From a virus: a stretch of DNA of 25,503 nucleotides. Numbering within the stretch: the stretch's first letter is position 1; each line of letters begins with the position of its first letter. Shown in pieces: positions 1-8,006 of this stretch. The notes under the pieces were generated by a model. That model did not search any database, was not told the origin of the DNA, and saw nothing but the letters and a program-made list of their open reading frames with translations. The DNA lies in the IMG/VR virus record IMGVR_UViG_3300037264_002979, positions 1 to 25,503 of that record; one strand, given 5' to 3'. The position numbers and the translations under genes were made by a program.

Positions 1-13
1 AGGAGTCATCACC

Positions 14-460
14 ATGGCGACAGGCAATGTCTACACCGGAGTACGCGCACGGTTCTCCATCAGCGGCGTGAAGGTCGGCTACGCGACGGGCGTGAACGCC
101 CGCGAGTCGGTTCAGTGGGATCCAATCAAAGTGCTCGACAACATCCAGGTGACCGAGCACGCTCCCGTGGACTACAACGTGTCGCTGACGGCGGACCTCG
201 TTCGCATCGTCGGCACCACGCTCAAGTCGCAAGGATGGTTCGCCGCGCAGGGCGGATCGCCGGAGGATCACCTCACCAACATCCTCAACTCGGGCGAACT
301 CGTCGCCACGTTGGAGGACACCAAGAGCGGCAAGATCATCGCCACCGTGGAAGGCGTGAGGATCTCCGAAGTCGGGTTGCAAGTCACCGCCCGGGGCATC
401 GTCGGGCAGAACGTGTCAATGGTCGCAATTCGCATGAGGGACGAGTCGGACGTGGCCTAG
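14..460 (+). CDS. Tail tube protein (probable)
   Basis: This 148-residue protein probably forms the hexameric rings of the inner tail tube, through which DNA passes during infection. An AGGAG ribosome binding site at bases 1-5 lies eight bases before the ATG. The sequence is beta-rich and has no membrane segment. Its N-terminal half carries the pattern often seen in tube proteins (a short GNVYTGVRARFSI strand followed by an acidic loop). The size fits the family. The stronger argument is position: it is directly followed by a chaperone pair with a frameshift and then the tape measure gene, the canonical order in contractile-tailed phages. The sheath gene would be expected just upstream, outside the window. 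A minor tail or structural protein of the same fold remains possible. Confidence 0.65.
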   Translation: MATGNVYTGVRARFSISGVKVGYATGVNARESVQWDPIKVLDNIQVTEHAPVDYNVSLTADLVRIVGTTLKSQGWFAAQGGSPEDHLTNILNSGELVATLEDTKSGKIIATVEGVRISEVGLQVTARGIVGQNVSMVAIRMRDESDVA

Positions 461-502
461 CGCCGACTCGCCCATGCACACCTTGTCGGGAGGTAGCAGC
501 GC

Positions 503-1063
503 ATGAGCAACAAGCCGCAGGGCATCGGCCCCGCCAAACAGTCCCCCATCGGCATCAAGGTGGACTCGCCCCCGCTTCCCGTGGAGGCGGTCAAGCAGGC
601 CGCTGCGCTGGACGGGCCCAAGCATGACGACAAGGGCGCGGGCGACATTCCTTCCGCGCTCGTGTTCGACCTCGACTACTTGGACAGACGCGGGCGTCGA
701 TGGCAGGGGCGCTTCCGCTCGCACATCCTCACCATCCGCGAGCGCATGCAAGTCGGACTCGTGCGCGCACGGCTCGCGGGCGGGCTCCCGCCCATGGCGC
801 TCGACGCGGCGACCGTGGACATCCTCGAAATGCAGGCGCATCTCGCTGTGGCGCTGGATCAAGCGCCCGAGTGGGCGGCGACGTTGCAGGACGTGCGCGA
901 CGTGAACGTACTCGGCGCCATCTACAAGGAGGTCGCCTCCCACGAGGTACGATTTTGGGGAGCGGACGCCGGAGGAAGTGGCGGAGGCACTGACGCGCGA
1001 CCCGAAGGTGATGATGGAAAGGGCGTGGCTCAGGCGGATGGGCCACCCGGCTCGGGCTCCTGA
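503..1063 (+). CDS. Tail assembly chaperone, short (G-type) product
   Basis: This 186-residue protein is read in the zero frame of the tail chaperone locus. Chaperones of this class coat the tape measure protein and recruit tube subunits during tail assembly; they are absent from the finished virion. The core (residues about 50-150) has the usual pattern: a strand-rich WQGRFRSHIL segment, an arginine-rich helix, and a conserved-looking end, AIYKEVASHEVRFWG. After that the zero frame becomes low-complexity Gly/Asp/Ala sequence, as expected for a tail read only when no frameshift occurs. A GGGAGG site at 489-494 precedes the ATG. It lies between tube and tape measure and overlaps an out-of-frame ORF that looks like the second half of the chaperone. 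Confidence 0.75.
   Translation: MSNKPQGIGPAKQSPIGIKVDSPPLPVEAVKQAAALDGPKHDDKGAGDIPSALVFDLDYLDRRGRRWQGRFRSHILTIRERMQVGLVRARLAGGLPPMALDAATVDILEMQAHLAVALDQAPEWAATLQDVRDVNVLGAIYKEVASHEVRFWGADAGGSGGGTDARPEGDDGKGVAQADGPPGSGS
953..960 (+). other. Candidate programmed ribosomal frameshift site (TTTTGGGG)
   Basis: Zero-frame codons here are CGA (950) TTT (953) TGG (956) GGA (959). The downstream frame reads TTT (954) GGG (957) GAG (960). A +1 slip of tRNA-Phe from TTT at 953 to TTT at 954 would re-pair perfectly and yield ...EVRF-GERTPEEVAEAL. A -2 slip on the G run (GGA at 959 back to GGG at 957), as reported for phage Mu, would give nearly the same fusion with one extra Trp. The downstream frame is open from 906, so any shift in 906-1060 is allowed, but this is the only homopolymeric run placed where zero-frame coding character stops. 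A -1 shift would not reach the second ORF. Confidence 0.55.
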
Positions 1064-1289
1064 GGACCATGACCCGTTGACCCTGGAAGCGGTGCTTTTC
1101 CACCTCGATGACGCCATCGAAGCCATGGTGGGCGCGATGGACGGCTCGGACGCCCCGCCAAGGGCCCCCGGACGGCCCTACAAGGCGCGCAACTGGCATG
1201 AACCCGTCCTGACGGGGGATCCGGTCACGGACGCCTGGGAACGTGCCGTGGCGGCCGGGGACGCCCCCGACCTCGACGCGCCGGGGTAA
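978..1289 (+). CDS. Tail assembly chaperone, T-type extension (frameshift product)
   Basis: This second ORF is probably translated only as a C-terminal extension of the upstream chaperone. Its frame is open from base 906. The sequence already looks coding before the first usable start codon: GERTPEEVAEALTRDPKVMM begins at 957. The GTG at 978 has a GGAGGA only one base away, too close for initiation, and the ATG pair at 1011/1014 lacks a properly spaced site. A +1 shift at 953-956 would give a fused protein of about 261 residues (151 from the first frame, 110 from this one). In phages the T domain binds the tape measure protein. The extension is charged and helical early, with a proline-rich end. 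Independent initiation is the alternative. Confidence 0.6.
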   Translation: MAEALTRDPKVMMERAWLRRMGHPARAPEDHDPLTLEAVLFHLDDAIEAMVGAMDGSDAPPRAPGRPYKARNWHEPVLTGDPVTDAWERAVAAGDAPDLDAPG

Positions 1290-1300
1290 AGGGGATCACC

Positions 1301-3286
1301 ATGGCGGGCGACACCCGAGTATCCACGACCCTTGAGATCAAGACCAACGCTCGGCAAGTCGGCGATCTCGACAAGGCACTGAGCGCTGCGTTCAACGCGA
1401 ACAAGACTCGCGACTTCCATACAGCCATCGGACAGATCAACCGCTCGCTCACCGAGTCCGTGCGGCTCGCGGAGCAGTTCGGGCGTGCGATGAAGAGCGC
1501 GGCGGAGGGGCCCGGCTTCAAGAGCCTTGCCGCTGACCTCGCCAAGCTCCGCGACACCGCCGAGGAAGCCATCCGGTCCCTGGACCGGCTGGGGGACGCC
1601 AGAAGCCGCGCAGGGGGCGGCGGTGGCGCTGGTGGGGGAACGGCGGGCGGCGCGGCCGGAGGCGCCGCTGGGGGCGCTTTCGGGGCGGGAATGGGCGGCA
1701 TGGGGGCCGGACAGCTTCCGATGCCCGGGATCGGTGGGCTCGCCACGGCGGCCTCGGCGGTTCCCGTCGCCGGGTTGATCCTCGCCGGCTCCATGCTGGC
1801 CGCGTCGGGCACCTACTCGTCATTGCTTCGTTACGAGCAGGCGCGCGGTGGCGGGATGGGGATGCTTGTGCCGACCACGCAAATGCTCGGGCTGGGCGAG
1901 CGGTCGTCGCAAATCGGAGCGGCTCGCGCGGCAGGTGTCACGCGGGCGGGTGCGGGCACGCAAGAGAAGATGCTTGCGAATTTGCAAGAAATACAAGCGA
2001 TGGGGATGGCTACCGGGCCGACACCGGAGCAACCGCAAGGCCAGGGACCGGCGACGTTCGAGAACGCGGCAAGGCAGATGTTGTTGGGGATGGTGGGCGG
2101 GAGCAAGCTCGCGGGCGCCCCGCAAGTCGCGCAAGCGGCGAATCAGACACAACTCGCCGAAGCGACGGCAACCGCGCAAGCTCGCGTAGCGGCGCATCAA
2201 GCGGCCACCGCTGCCGGAGCGCGTTCCGCTCGTGCGAGCGGTGCCGGAGCCGCCGTGCGCGAAGTGTTCAACACCCGCGACATCGAGCAGGCCGGCATCC
2301 GGTTCGGCGTCAATCCAGCCGAAGCCGTCACCGGGGCGGCGGGCGTGGCGCGCGGTGCGCGGCGTCCCGTGGGCGCGGAGACATACGAGTTTGCACTCGC
2401 GATGCGGACACTCACGGGCGGCGCGGTGAGCACGGAGCAAACGGGCGCGCTGCTCGGCGGCATCAGTCGCACGGGCGGACGCGGCTCGCCGGAAGAGGTC
2501 GCCGAGTTGGTAGGCGGCGCCGTGGCGCGCGGATTGGAGGCGAGCGAGATCGGCGACTACCTCGCGGAGCAGACGGGCCTCTTGAACGAGATGGCCCAAC
2601 GCGGGCAACGTGTGGACCTCGCGAGCTTGGGCGCGATGGAAGGGCGGCTCGCCGCGACCGGCATCCAGGGCTTCCGCGCCGGTCCCATCGCAGGACAGTT
2701 CGGGCGTGGCGGCGCGGAGATCGGATTCCAAGGGCCCGGCAACGCCGCCGAGTTCCAACTCATGCAGGCGATGGGCTTCACGGGGCGTGGTGGTGCCGAG
2801 GAGTACGCGCGTGTCCGGTTGCAGATGCAGGATCCCGGCGCGGCGGCGGGCGCGCTTCCCGGCTACCTGCAACGCACGGTGGGCGGGCGCGGTGGCGAGA
2901 TCGGTGCGTTGCTCACGCAACGCGCCATGAGCGCTATCGGCGGTACTCGCGTGGGCGCCGAGGAGGCGCGCATGATGTCGCAGGGCATCTCGCTCGGGGG
3001 CGTGGGAACGGCCGGGCTGACCGCTGAGGGCATCACGGCGGCCGGGCGCGCAGCGGCGGCGGGCACCATGGGCGCGACGCGCGAGGAGGCCGCCATCGAG
3101 GCCGACCGTATCGCCATCGGGGCGAAGGTTGCCAAGACGATGCAGAACCTGGAGCGCACCACCAACAACCTCGCAGGTTCATTCGAGAACGTGTTTAAGC
3201 CCGCGATGGATGCCTTCACGGACGGGCTCAAGGATGCGTCAGGCTGGTTGCGGACGATGACTGGCAACTACCGGGCGGCGCACTAG
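1301..3286 (+). CDS. Tail tape measure protein
   Basis: At 661 residues this is the longest protein in the window. It follows the chaperone pair directly, as tape measure genes do. Residues 10-95 are helical and heptad-like. A Gly/Ala-rich linker follows at about 103-138, then a hydrophobic stretch at 147-172 that could insert in the host membrane. The rest is long Ala/Gly-rich helix with many short repeats, ending in a helical segment with TMQNLERTTNNLAGSFENVF. No lytic transglycosylase or peptidase domain is visible. By the usual rule of about 1.5 angstrom per residue, the tail would be near 100 nm, fairly short for a contractile phage. A GGGG element six bases before ATCACC-ATG serves as ribosome binding site. 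Confidence 0.85.
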   Translation: MAGDTRVSTTLEIKTNARQVGDLDKALSAAFNANKTRDFHTAIGQINRSLTESVRLAEQFGRAMKSAAEGPGFKSLAADLAKLRDTAEEAIRSLDRLGDARSRAGGGGGAGGGTAGGAAGGAAGGAFGAGMGGMGAGQLPMPGIGGLATAASAVPVAGLILAGSMLAASGTYSSLLRYEQARGGGMGMLVPTTQMLGLGERSSQIGAARAAGVTRAGAGTQEKMLANLQEIQAMGMATGPTPEQPQGQGPATFENAARQMLLGMVGGSKLAGAPQVAQAANQTQLAEATATAQARVAAHQAATAAGARSARASGAGAAVREVFNTRDIEQAGIRFGVNPAEAVTGAAGVARGARRPVGAETYEFALAMRTLTGGAVSTEQTGALLGGISRTGGRGSPEEVAELVGGAVARGLEASEIGDYLAEQTGLLNEMAQRGQRVDLASLGAMEGRLAATGIQGFRAGPIAGQFGRGGAEIGFQGPGNAAEFQLMQAMGFTGRGGAEEYARVRLQMQDPGAAAGALPGYLQRTVGGRGGEIGALLTQRAMSAIGGTRVGAEEARMMSQGISLGGVGTAGLTAEGITAAGRAAAAGTMGATREEAAIEADRIAIGAKVAKTMQNLERTTNNLAGSFENVFKPAMDAFTDGLKDASGWLRTMTGNYRAAH

Positions 3287-3290
3287 CCCG

Positions 3291-4805
3291 ATGCCGAGGA
3301 CGCATCAGAACACGACGCTTGCGCGAGTAAGCGTCCACACCTTCGACAACGGCGTCATCTCCGCCATCAACGAGGATGGGTTCAGTCCCGTCGTCTCGTT
3401 CGAGACGGACAAGCGCATCGGCCCGGCGGCCGGCGGATGGTCCGTGACGCTCAAGGGTCACGTCATCGGTGGGAGGTTCCACACGCGCCCGTGGGCGGAC
3501 CTCGTGGATCACGGCGACTGGGTGGTCATCGACACCATCAAGAACGGCGTCGAGTACGGCACGATGATCGGTGCCGTGGATTCCGTCGCCATGGGCATCG
3601 ACGCGGGCGGCTCGGGCGAGGGCGCGACAACGATCACGCTCTCTGGCCGGGACGTGGGCGCCCCGTTGGAGAACGTGCCGGTCTACTTCAACCCATGGGA
3701 TCCGTTGCACGACAACGCGATTGGCGAGGACATGCTTCGCATCACGGGCGGGCTCGTGGGTGGGCGCCCGCACGAGTTCATCACCAACCTGATTCGCGGG
3801 CTCTTCGCGGCGGATGGACTCTACGGCGGGCATGTGCAGACGCCAGCCGGTGTCGCCGACGCGACCAAGGGATTCTGGATCGACATGCTTGATCTCAACA
3901 CGGTGGTGCAACCGAATCTGCGAGGACAGGTGTTCGCGCCCAACGTGCTTACTCCCGAAGGGAGCCCGAGCGTGTGGTCCTTCCTCGACGCATGGCGCAA
4001 CCCGACGATGAACGAACTGTTCATCGACACCACCGTGGCGACGGGCACGCCTCGGCGTGCCTACGTGTACTTGCGCGAGCGCCCCTTCGTGAACACGCTC
4101 AATCGATCCGCGTCACCGTGGTTCCGCTTGCCCACGCACGAGATCCCGACTTCCACGATCCGCTCGCTATCGTTGGAGAAGGGACGCAACCGGATCAACC
4201 ACATCACGGTGCTCGGCACGCTCACCGCGCTTCTCGGCAAGGACGCCTATGCGATCTACCGGCCGATGGTTGATCCGGATTCCATCGCCCGGTACGGCGT
4301 GCTGCGGATGGAGGAACAGACTCGCTACTTTGACGAGTACAAGGGTGACGCCGGGTTCGAGTCCGCCGTGAAGGATTGGCTGGATCTCGTCGTCGCGTGG
4401 AACGCGCTCAATGCGAAGCAGTACCAGGGCCAGATCGTCCTCGCGGAGATGCGGCCCGAGATCCGCATTGGTCACAAGGTATGGATCTCCGGCGGTCCTC
4501 CGGCCGGCTACACCACCTTCCCGGTGGATAAGGGCAACCGGCTTCGCGCGATGATGTTCTACGTGGAGGGCGTGAAGCACTCGTACACGGAAGGCGAAGC
4601 GCCCATGGCGAGCACCGTGATCAGTGTGTCTCGTGGCTACATCGAGGGGTCCGTGGTCGCCGACACCGTGGCGGCGCATGGGCGCTTCGTCGGCGTGGAC
4701 ACGCTACCCACCGGCACGCTCAACGAGTTGCCCTCCATCGAGTTCGAGAACCGGGATGGGCGCTTCGTGCCGACAAGCACGACGCCGGGCCGGGAGGGCG
4801 CGTAG
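3291..4805 (+). CDS. Baseplate hub protein (gpD/gp27-like), probable
   Basis: This 504-residue protein lies between the tape measure and the spike, the place of the trimeric baseplate hub in contractile tails. The N-terminal part is beta-rich (DNGVISAINEDGFSPVVSFE; GWSVTLKGHV). A following segment, TTITLSGRDVGAPLENVPVY, resembles the pattern in hub proteins of the Mu gp44/T4 gp27 kind, where a hub domain begins with a conserved Gly-Arg-Asp. The C-terminal half contains short strands typical of the second barrel (EIRIGHKVWISGG; RLRAMMFYVEGVKHSYTEG). No signal peptide or membrane segment is seen. Only four bases separate it from the tape measure gene. The assignment depends on order and weak motif resemblance; another tail protein is possible. 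Confidence 0.6.
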   Translation: MPRTHQNTTLARVSVHTFDNGVISAINEDGFSPVVSFETDKRIGPAAGGWSVTLKGHVIGGRFHTRPWADLVDHGDWVVIDTIKNGVEYGTMIGAVDSVAMGIDAGGSGEGATTITLSGRDVGAPLENVPVYFNPWDPLHDNAIGEDMLRITGGLVGGRPHEFITNLIRGLFAADGLYGGHVQTPAGVADATKGFWIDMLDLNTVVQPNLRGQVFAPNVLTPEGSPSVWSFLDAWRNPTMNELFIDTTVATGTPRRAYVYLRERPFVNTLNRSASPWFRLPTHEIPTSTIRSLSLEKGRNRINHITVLGTLTALLGKDAYAIYRPMVDPDSIARYGVLRMEEQTRYFDEYKGDAGFESAVKDWLDLVVAWNALNAKQYQGQIVLAEMRPEIRIGHKVWISGGPPAGYTTFPVDKGNRLRAMMFYVEGVKHSYTEGEAPMASTVISVSRGYIEGSVVADTVAAHGRFVGVDTLPTGTLNELPSIEFENRDGRFVPTSTTPGREGA

Positions 4806-5744
4806 GTGGCTGGGCGCCCATCCACCTTCCTTCCGTCCTTCCTGAGCCACCACGCGGCCGGGGAGCCCCGTCATGGGCGCGGAAGGCACGCGGCGGGCGT
4901 GATGCTGCGCTGTGTTGTGATCGCCACGTACCTGCCCGACGACCGCCCGAGCCGCGAGGACATTCCCGAGTCGCAGAATCCGTGCGTCACCGTGGACGCG
5001 GTGCCGTTGCACTCGCGCTACAAGAGCGTGCTGCGCGACGTGCCCGTGCTGGTGCGTTCCGGCGGACTCAATGATCACGAGGTATGGGTGCCGCGCGCCG
5101 CGAGCGTGGCCTTCGTGGGCGGTGCGTCACTCGCCATCGACCCGAAGAACCCCGCTACAGCCACGGACCTGTCGCAGACGGATGGGGATCATGTGCTCAT
5201 CGGGTTCCTCGGCAACGATCTCAACGAGCCCGTGGTGCTCGGCCAGCTTCCGCATCCGCGCACCAAGCGCCGGCCCTCGCGCAACGATGCGCCCGCGTAC
5301 ATCTCGCGCACGCATACGCGCGGCATCGAAACGGCGGTGCTGTCCTCCGGTGACGTGGAGATCGACTTCACCAACGCGAGCGCGGGCACCATAAACGCGG
5401 ATGGTGTGGAGGTCGCGGACGGCGGCGGCAAGCTCACGCTGCGATTCAAGAACGGACTCGTCATCGAGGCGCACCCCACCAACGGGCTGACGATTTCGCT
5501 CGGCACCGTGACGCTGACGCATAAGTTCACCGTGGACGCTGGCGGCGCTGGGCCGCAACCCGTTATCCTGGGTACGAGCTTCCTGACCGACCTTCTTTCC
5601 TCGCTATCGGAGATCAACGGGATGCTCACGTCGTTGCTTGGAGGCAGCGCGCCGCCGATCACCACCGCCTTCCTCGTGCAACTGACGGCGGCGCTCACGC
5701 CCGTGCGCGCGCCGTACCTCTCCGCTCGCACGGAAACGGAGTAG
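4806..5744 (+). CDS. Baseplate spike / puncturing protein (gpV or gp5-like OB fold)
   Basis: The 312-residue product starts with a GTG that directly abuts the upstream TAG; a GGGAGG at 4792-4797 inside the previous gene is the likely ribosome binding site. Residues about 36-150 look like the OB-fold of phage spike proteins: the segment GDHVLIGFLGNDLNEPVVLG matches the classic end of this domain, in which a G-x-x-N/D-x-P-V-V-L-G turn is conserved. Residues about 175-245 are short repetitive strands (VLSSGDVEIDF; KLTLRFKNGLVIEAH) consistent with the start of a triple-stranded beta helix. The C-terminal 60 residues are helical and hydrophobic. The protein would sit at the tip of the tail tube and pierce the outer envelope. 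No lysozyme domain is present. Confidence 0.75.
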   Translation: MAGRPSTFLPSFLSHHAAGEPRHGRGRHAAGVMLRCVVIATYLPDDRPSREDIPESQNPCVTVDAVPLHSRYKSVLRDVPVLVRSGGLNDHEVWVPRAASVAFVGGASLAIDPKNPATATDLSQTDGDHVLIGFLGNDLNEPVVLGQLPHPRTKRRPSRNDAPAYISRTHTRGIETAVLSSGDVEIDFTNASAGTINADGVEVADGGGKLTLRFKNGLVIEAHPTNGLTISLGTVTLTHKFTVDAGGAGPQPVILGTSFLTDLLSSLSEINGMLTSLLGGSAPPITTAFLVQLTAALTPVRAPYLSARTETE

Positions 5745-5747
5745 CGG

Positions 5748-7073
5748 ATGCCGATTCCCGCCGCCGAAGCCATCGCGCTGGATCTGAAAGCGCAGTTCAT
5801 AGCTCGCAACCCCAGCATCGCCGCGCTGGGTGGTGGGCTGGATTGGTTGATCGGATCGGTCGCAGCGTGCGAGGAAAGCATCGCGCTGGCCGCCGTCGAA
5901 GAGGCTGTGGCGACCGCTCCCGTGCAAAGCGTGTTCGGGCGGATGGGCGCGGTGCTAGCGCAAGCTGGCGACTACACGGCGGGAGACGTGGGCGCGGATC
6001 CGACCGGAACCGCCATCGCCGTCGTTGTCGCTCACGAGTCTGTTTTCGATCATGCCGACCTTCCTTCCGCTGACGAGAAGGATGCGCTGGCAGGAACCAA
6101 CGGAGTTCCATCGGGAGGAAATCGCTACGTCACCAATTCTGATCCGCGACTCGCGGCGGGCGGTGATGTCGCCGGGCCCGCGAGCGCGACGGACAACGCC
6201 ATCGCGAGATTCGACGGTGTGACTGGGAAGTTGATCCAGAACTCGGGCATCCAAGTGACGGACGCGGGCGCGCTCAAGTTGCCGACTGCAGAGCCAGCCG
6301 CGAGCGGCGAACTCGGCATGGACGCCGCCGGCAACCCGCGTGTGAAAGTGGACGGTGCGATCACGTCCGTGATGATCCTCGGGCGCAATCGCGGCATCCT
6401 GATCTGGGACGACTTCGAGAACAACAACACGAGCGCCGGCCAGATCGGCGAGTGCGGCTGGGGGATCGGGGACATCGGAACCGGCGTCAACCTGACGATC
6501 AGCAAAGTCGCCATCACGCCGGCCGACGACTTCAGGACGTTCGGCCAGATCCGCATGACGACGGTTGCGACCAACGGCGAGGGCGGCACCATCCGGCTCG
6601 GGAGCGGCACGGCTGACTTGTGCAAGGGGGTGCCGCCGGTCGGCGTGGTGAACCAGACCAAGATCCGAAATAGCGGGGTGCTCACCAACAACACGGCATG
6701 GTCCGGGCTCGCGAGCCTCACGCAGCTAGTGCCGACGACAGCGGCGGCGATGGCGTTCATAGGAGTGCGAGCGATTTCCGTGGGGGGCGCCGCCAACTGG
6801 TTCGGCGTCTGCAAGTCTGGCGCGAACCAGGAAACGACCCGCGACCTCGGCGTGCCCTTCGACAGCGCCTACCGGATTCCCGGGTGGCGCAGGACCGCGA
6901 CCGGGATCCAGTTCATGGTGAACGACGCCGACGTGGGCGCGGAGATCACGACCAACTTGCCGCTTGCCGCGACCGAGCACAACGCGGTCATCGGACTCGT
7001 CACCACCGCGACCGGCGCGAAGGATGCCGATGTCGATTTCTACATCCTCGCGGGTGCGTTCGCCCGGATATAG
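5748..7073 (+). CDS. Tail fibre / receptor-binding protein
   Basis: This 441-residue protein contains two modules that recur in tail fibres of many unrelated phages: VFGRMGAVLAQAGDYTAGDV at about residue 65-84, followed by GADPTG; and GDVAGPASATDNAIARFDGV followed by TGKLIQNSGIQVTDAGAL at about 143-180. Both form shaft-like trimeric beta structure. The N-terminal 60 residues are helical and could be the baseplate attachment region. The C-terminal half, from WDDFENNNTSAG near residue 220, is a beta-rich globular domain with a lectin-like look and probably binds the host surface. It sits four bases after the spike gene and directly before the poly-gamma-glutamate hydrolase gene, so the two may work together at the cell surface. 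No chaperone gene is recognisable. Confidence 0.8.
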   Translation: MPIPAAEAIALDLKAQFIARNPSIAALGGGLDWLIGSVAACEESIALAAVEEAVATAPVQSVFGRMGAVLAQAGDYTAGDVGADPTGTAIAVVVAHESVFDHADLPSADEKDALAGTNGVPSGGNRYVTNSDPRLAAGGDVAGPASATDNAIARFDGVTGKLIQNSGIQVTDAGALKLPTAEPAASGELGMDAAGNPRVKVDGAITSVMILGRNRGILIWDDFENNNTSAGQIGECGWGIGDIGTGVNLTISKVAITPADDFRTFGQIRMTTVATNGEGGTIRLGSGTADLCKGVPPVGVVNQTKIRNSGVLTNNTAWSGLASLTQLVPTTAAAMAFIGVRAISVGGAANWFGVCKSGANQETTRDLGVPFDSAYRIPGWRRTATGIQFMVNDADVGAEITTNLPLAATEHNAVIGLVTTATGAKDADVDFYILAGAFARI

Positions 7074-7095
7074 CCACCGCTACACAGGAGTCCTC

Positions 7096-7968
7096 ATGTC
7101 CACCTACGCCTGCACCGTCAAGAAACCCCTCTCCGGTCAAGACCTGTCGAGCAAGGAGCACCTGTCGGCCGACCCCGAGAAGCTCGCGACCATCGGCCGC
7201 GCGCTCGGGCAACAGGTTCGCGTGAAGCGCTCCTCGACGCAGTACGCTCTCTACACCGTCCACCTGACGCCGCAGGAGTCGCCGGACAGCACGGTGCGAA
7301 TGGGCACCGACGGCCGCGCGAAGATCGGCGGCTCCTTCAACTTCTCGGCGACGGTGGACTCGCAGGTTCCGCACCTGACCTACACGGACGCGGAGGCCGA
7401 GACGAACAGCGAGTTTGTCGAGCGGCTGACCGACAACGGGACGCACACCGGGCTCGTCGCCATCGCCCCGCACGGTGGCGCCATCGAGGCGTGGACCGAC
7501 GAGCAGGCCGAGCGAGTGGAGTCGCAGCTTGTCACGAAGGGCGTCTCATCGTGGCGCTGCAAGGGTTGGAAGAGTGGCGGCGGCGCCTTCGACCGTTGGC
7601 ACATCACGAGCACCGAGATCAATGAGGACAGCTTTCCGCTGCTCGACTCGATCATCGCTCGCGGGTTCACCTACGCCGTCTCGTTCCACGGATTCAGCGA
7701 CACCAACATCTTGATCGGCGGTGCCGCGCCGCTCGCATTGAAGCAGTCGATCCAAGCGGCGATCCAGGCTGCCATCGCCGGGAGTGGCATCAGCGTCGAT
7801 ATCGCCACGGGCGGCGGGTATTCCGGCGACTCGCCGGCCAACATCGTGAACCGCCTGACCTCCGGCGGCGCGAACGGCATCCAGATCGAGCAGAGCCTCG
7901 CTGCGCGCACGAGCTACTGGCAAGCCATCGCCGACGCGGTGGCGAGTGTCTACGCCCCACTGATCTGA
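7096..7968 (+). CDS. Poly-gamma-glutamate hydrolase-family protein
   Basis: I chose the ATG at 7096 because AGGAG (7086-7090) precedes it; the frame is open farther upstream but overlaps the fibre gene. The 290-residue product resembles the poly-gamma-glutamate hydrolase family (phage PghP type), zinc enzymes that cut gamma-glutamyl polymers. Motifs visible: APHGG-x-IE (His126, Glu131), WRCKGWKSGGGAFDRWHITS at residues 153-172, SFHGF (His198) and GIQIEQS (Glu265). These His and Glu residues are the likely metal ligands and catalytic groups. There is no signal peptide or membrane segment. Its position between fibre and baseplate genes suggests a virion-borne or late-expressed depolymerase that clears a gamma-polyglutamate capsule. 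The substrate is inferred from family; a cell-wall gamma-glutamyl bond is an alternative. Confidence 0.85.
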   Translation: MSTYACTVKKPLSGQDLSSKEHLSADPEKLATIGRALGQQVRVKRSSTQYALYTVHLTPQESPDSTVRMGTDGRAKIGGSFNFSATVDSQVPHLTYTDAEAETNSEFVERLTDNGTHTGLVAIAPHGGAIEAWTDEQAERVESQLVTKGVSSWRCKGWKSGGGAFDRWHITSTEINEDSFPLLDSIIARGFTYAVSFHGFSDTNILIGGAAPLALKQSIQAAIQAAIAGSGISVDIATGGGYSGDSPANIVNRLTSGGANGIQIEQSLAARTSYWQAIADAVASVYAPLI

Positions 7969-7994
7969 TTCACGCGCACCCTCGCCCACGGCGT

Positions 7995-8000
7995 TAGAAT
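7995..8000 (+). promoter_or_regulatory. Candidate -10 element (TAGAAT) for a leaderless transcript
   Basis: TAGAAT ends seven bases before the ATG at 8007, and no Shine-Dalgarno sequence precedes that ATG. The spacing places a transcription start on or next to the start codon, as in leaderless mRNAs. TTCACG at 7969-7974 is a poor -35 at 20 bases distance. The call rests on the -10 and the missing ribosome site only. Confidence 0.35.
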
Positions 8001-8006
8001 CCGCGC

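Noticed and set aside
1603-1710. DNA tandem repeat in the tape measure gene
   Set aside because: It is a Gly/Ala-rich linker (GGC/GGG/GCG codons) without an exact repeated unit, normal for tape measure proteins.
6964-7095. Earlier start for the hydrolase at 6964
   Set aside because: It would overlap the fibre gene by 110 bases; the ATG at 7096 has AGGAG and a leader like that of the gene at 16153.
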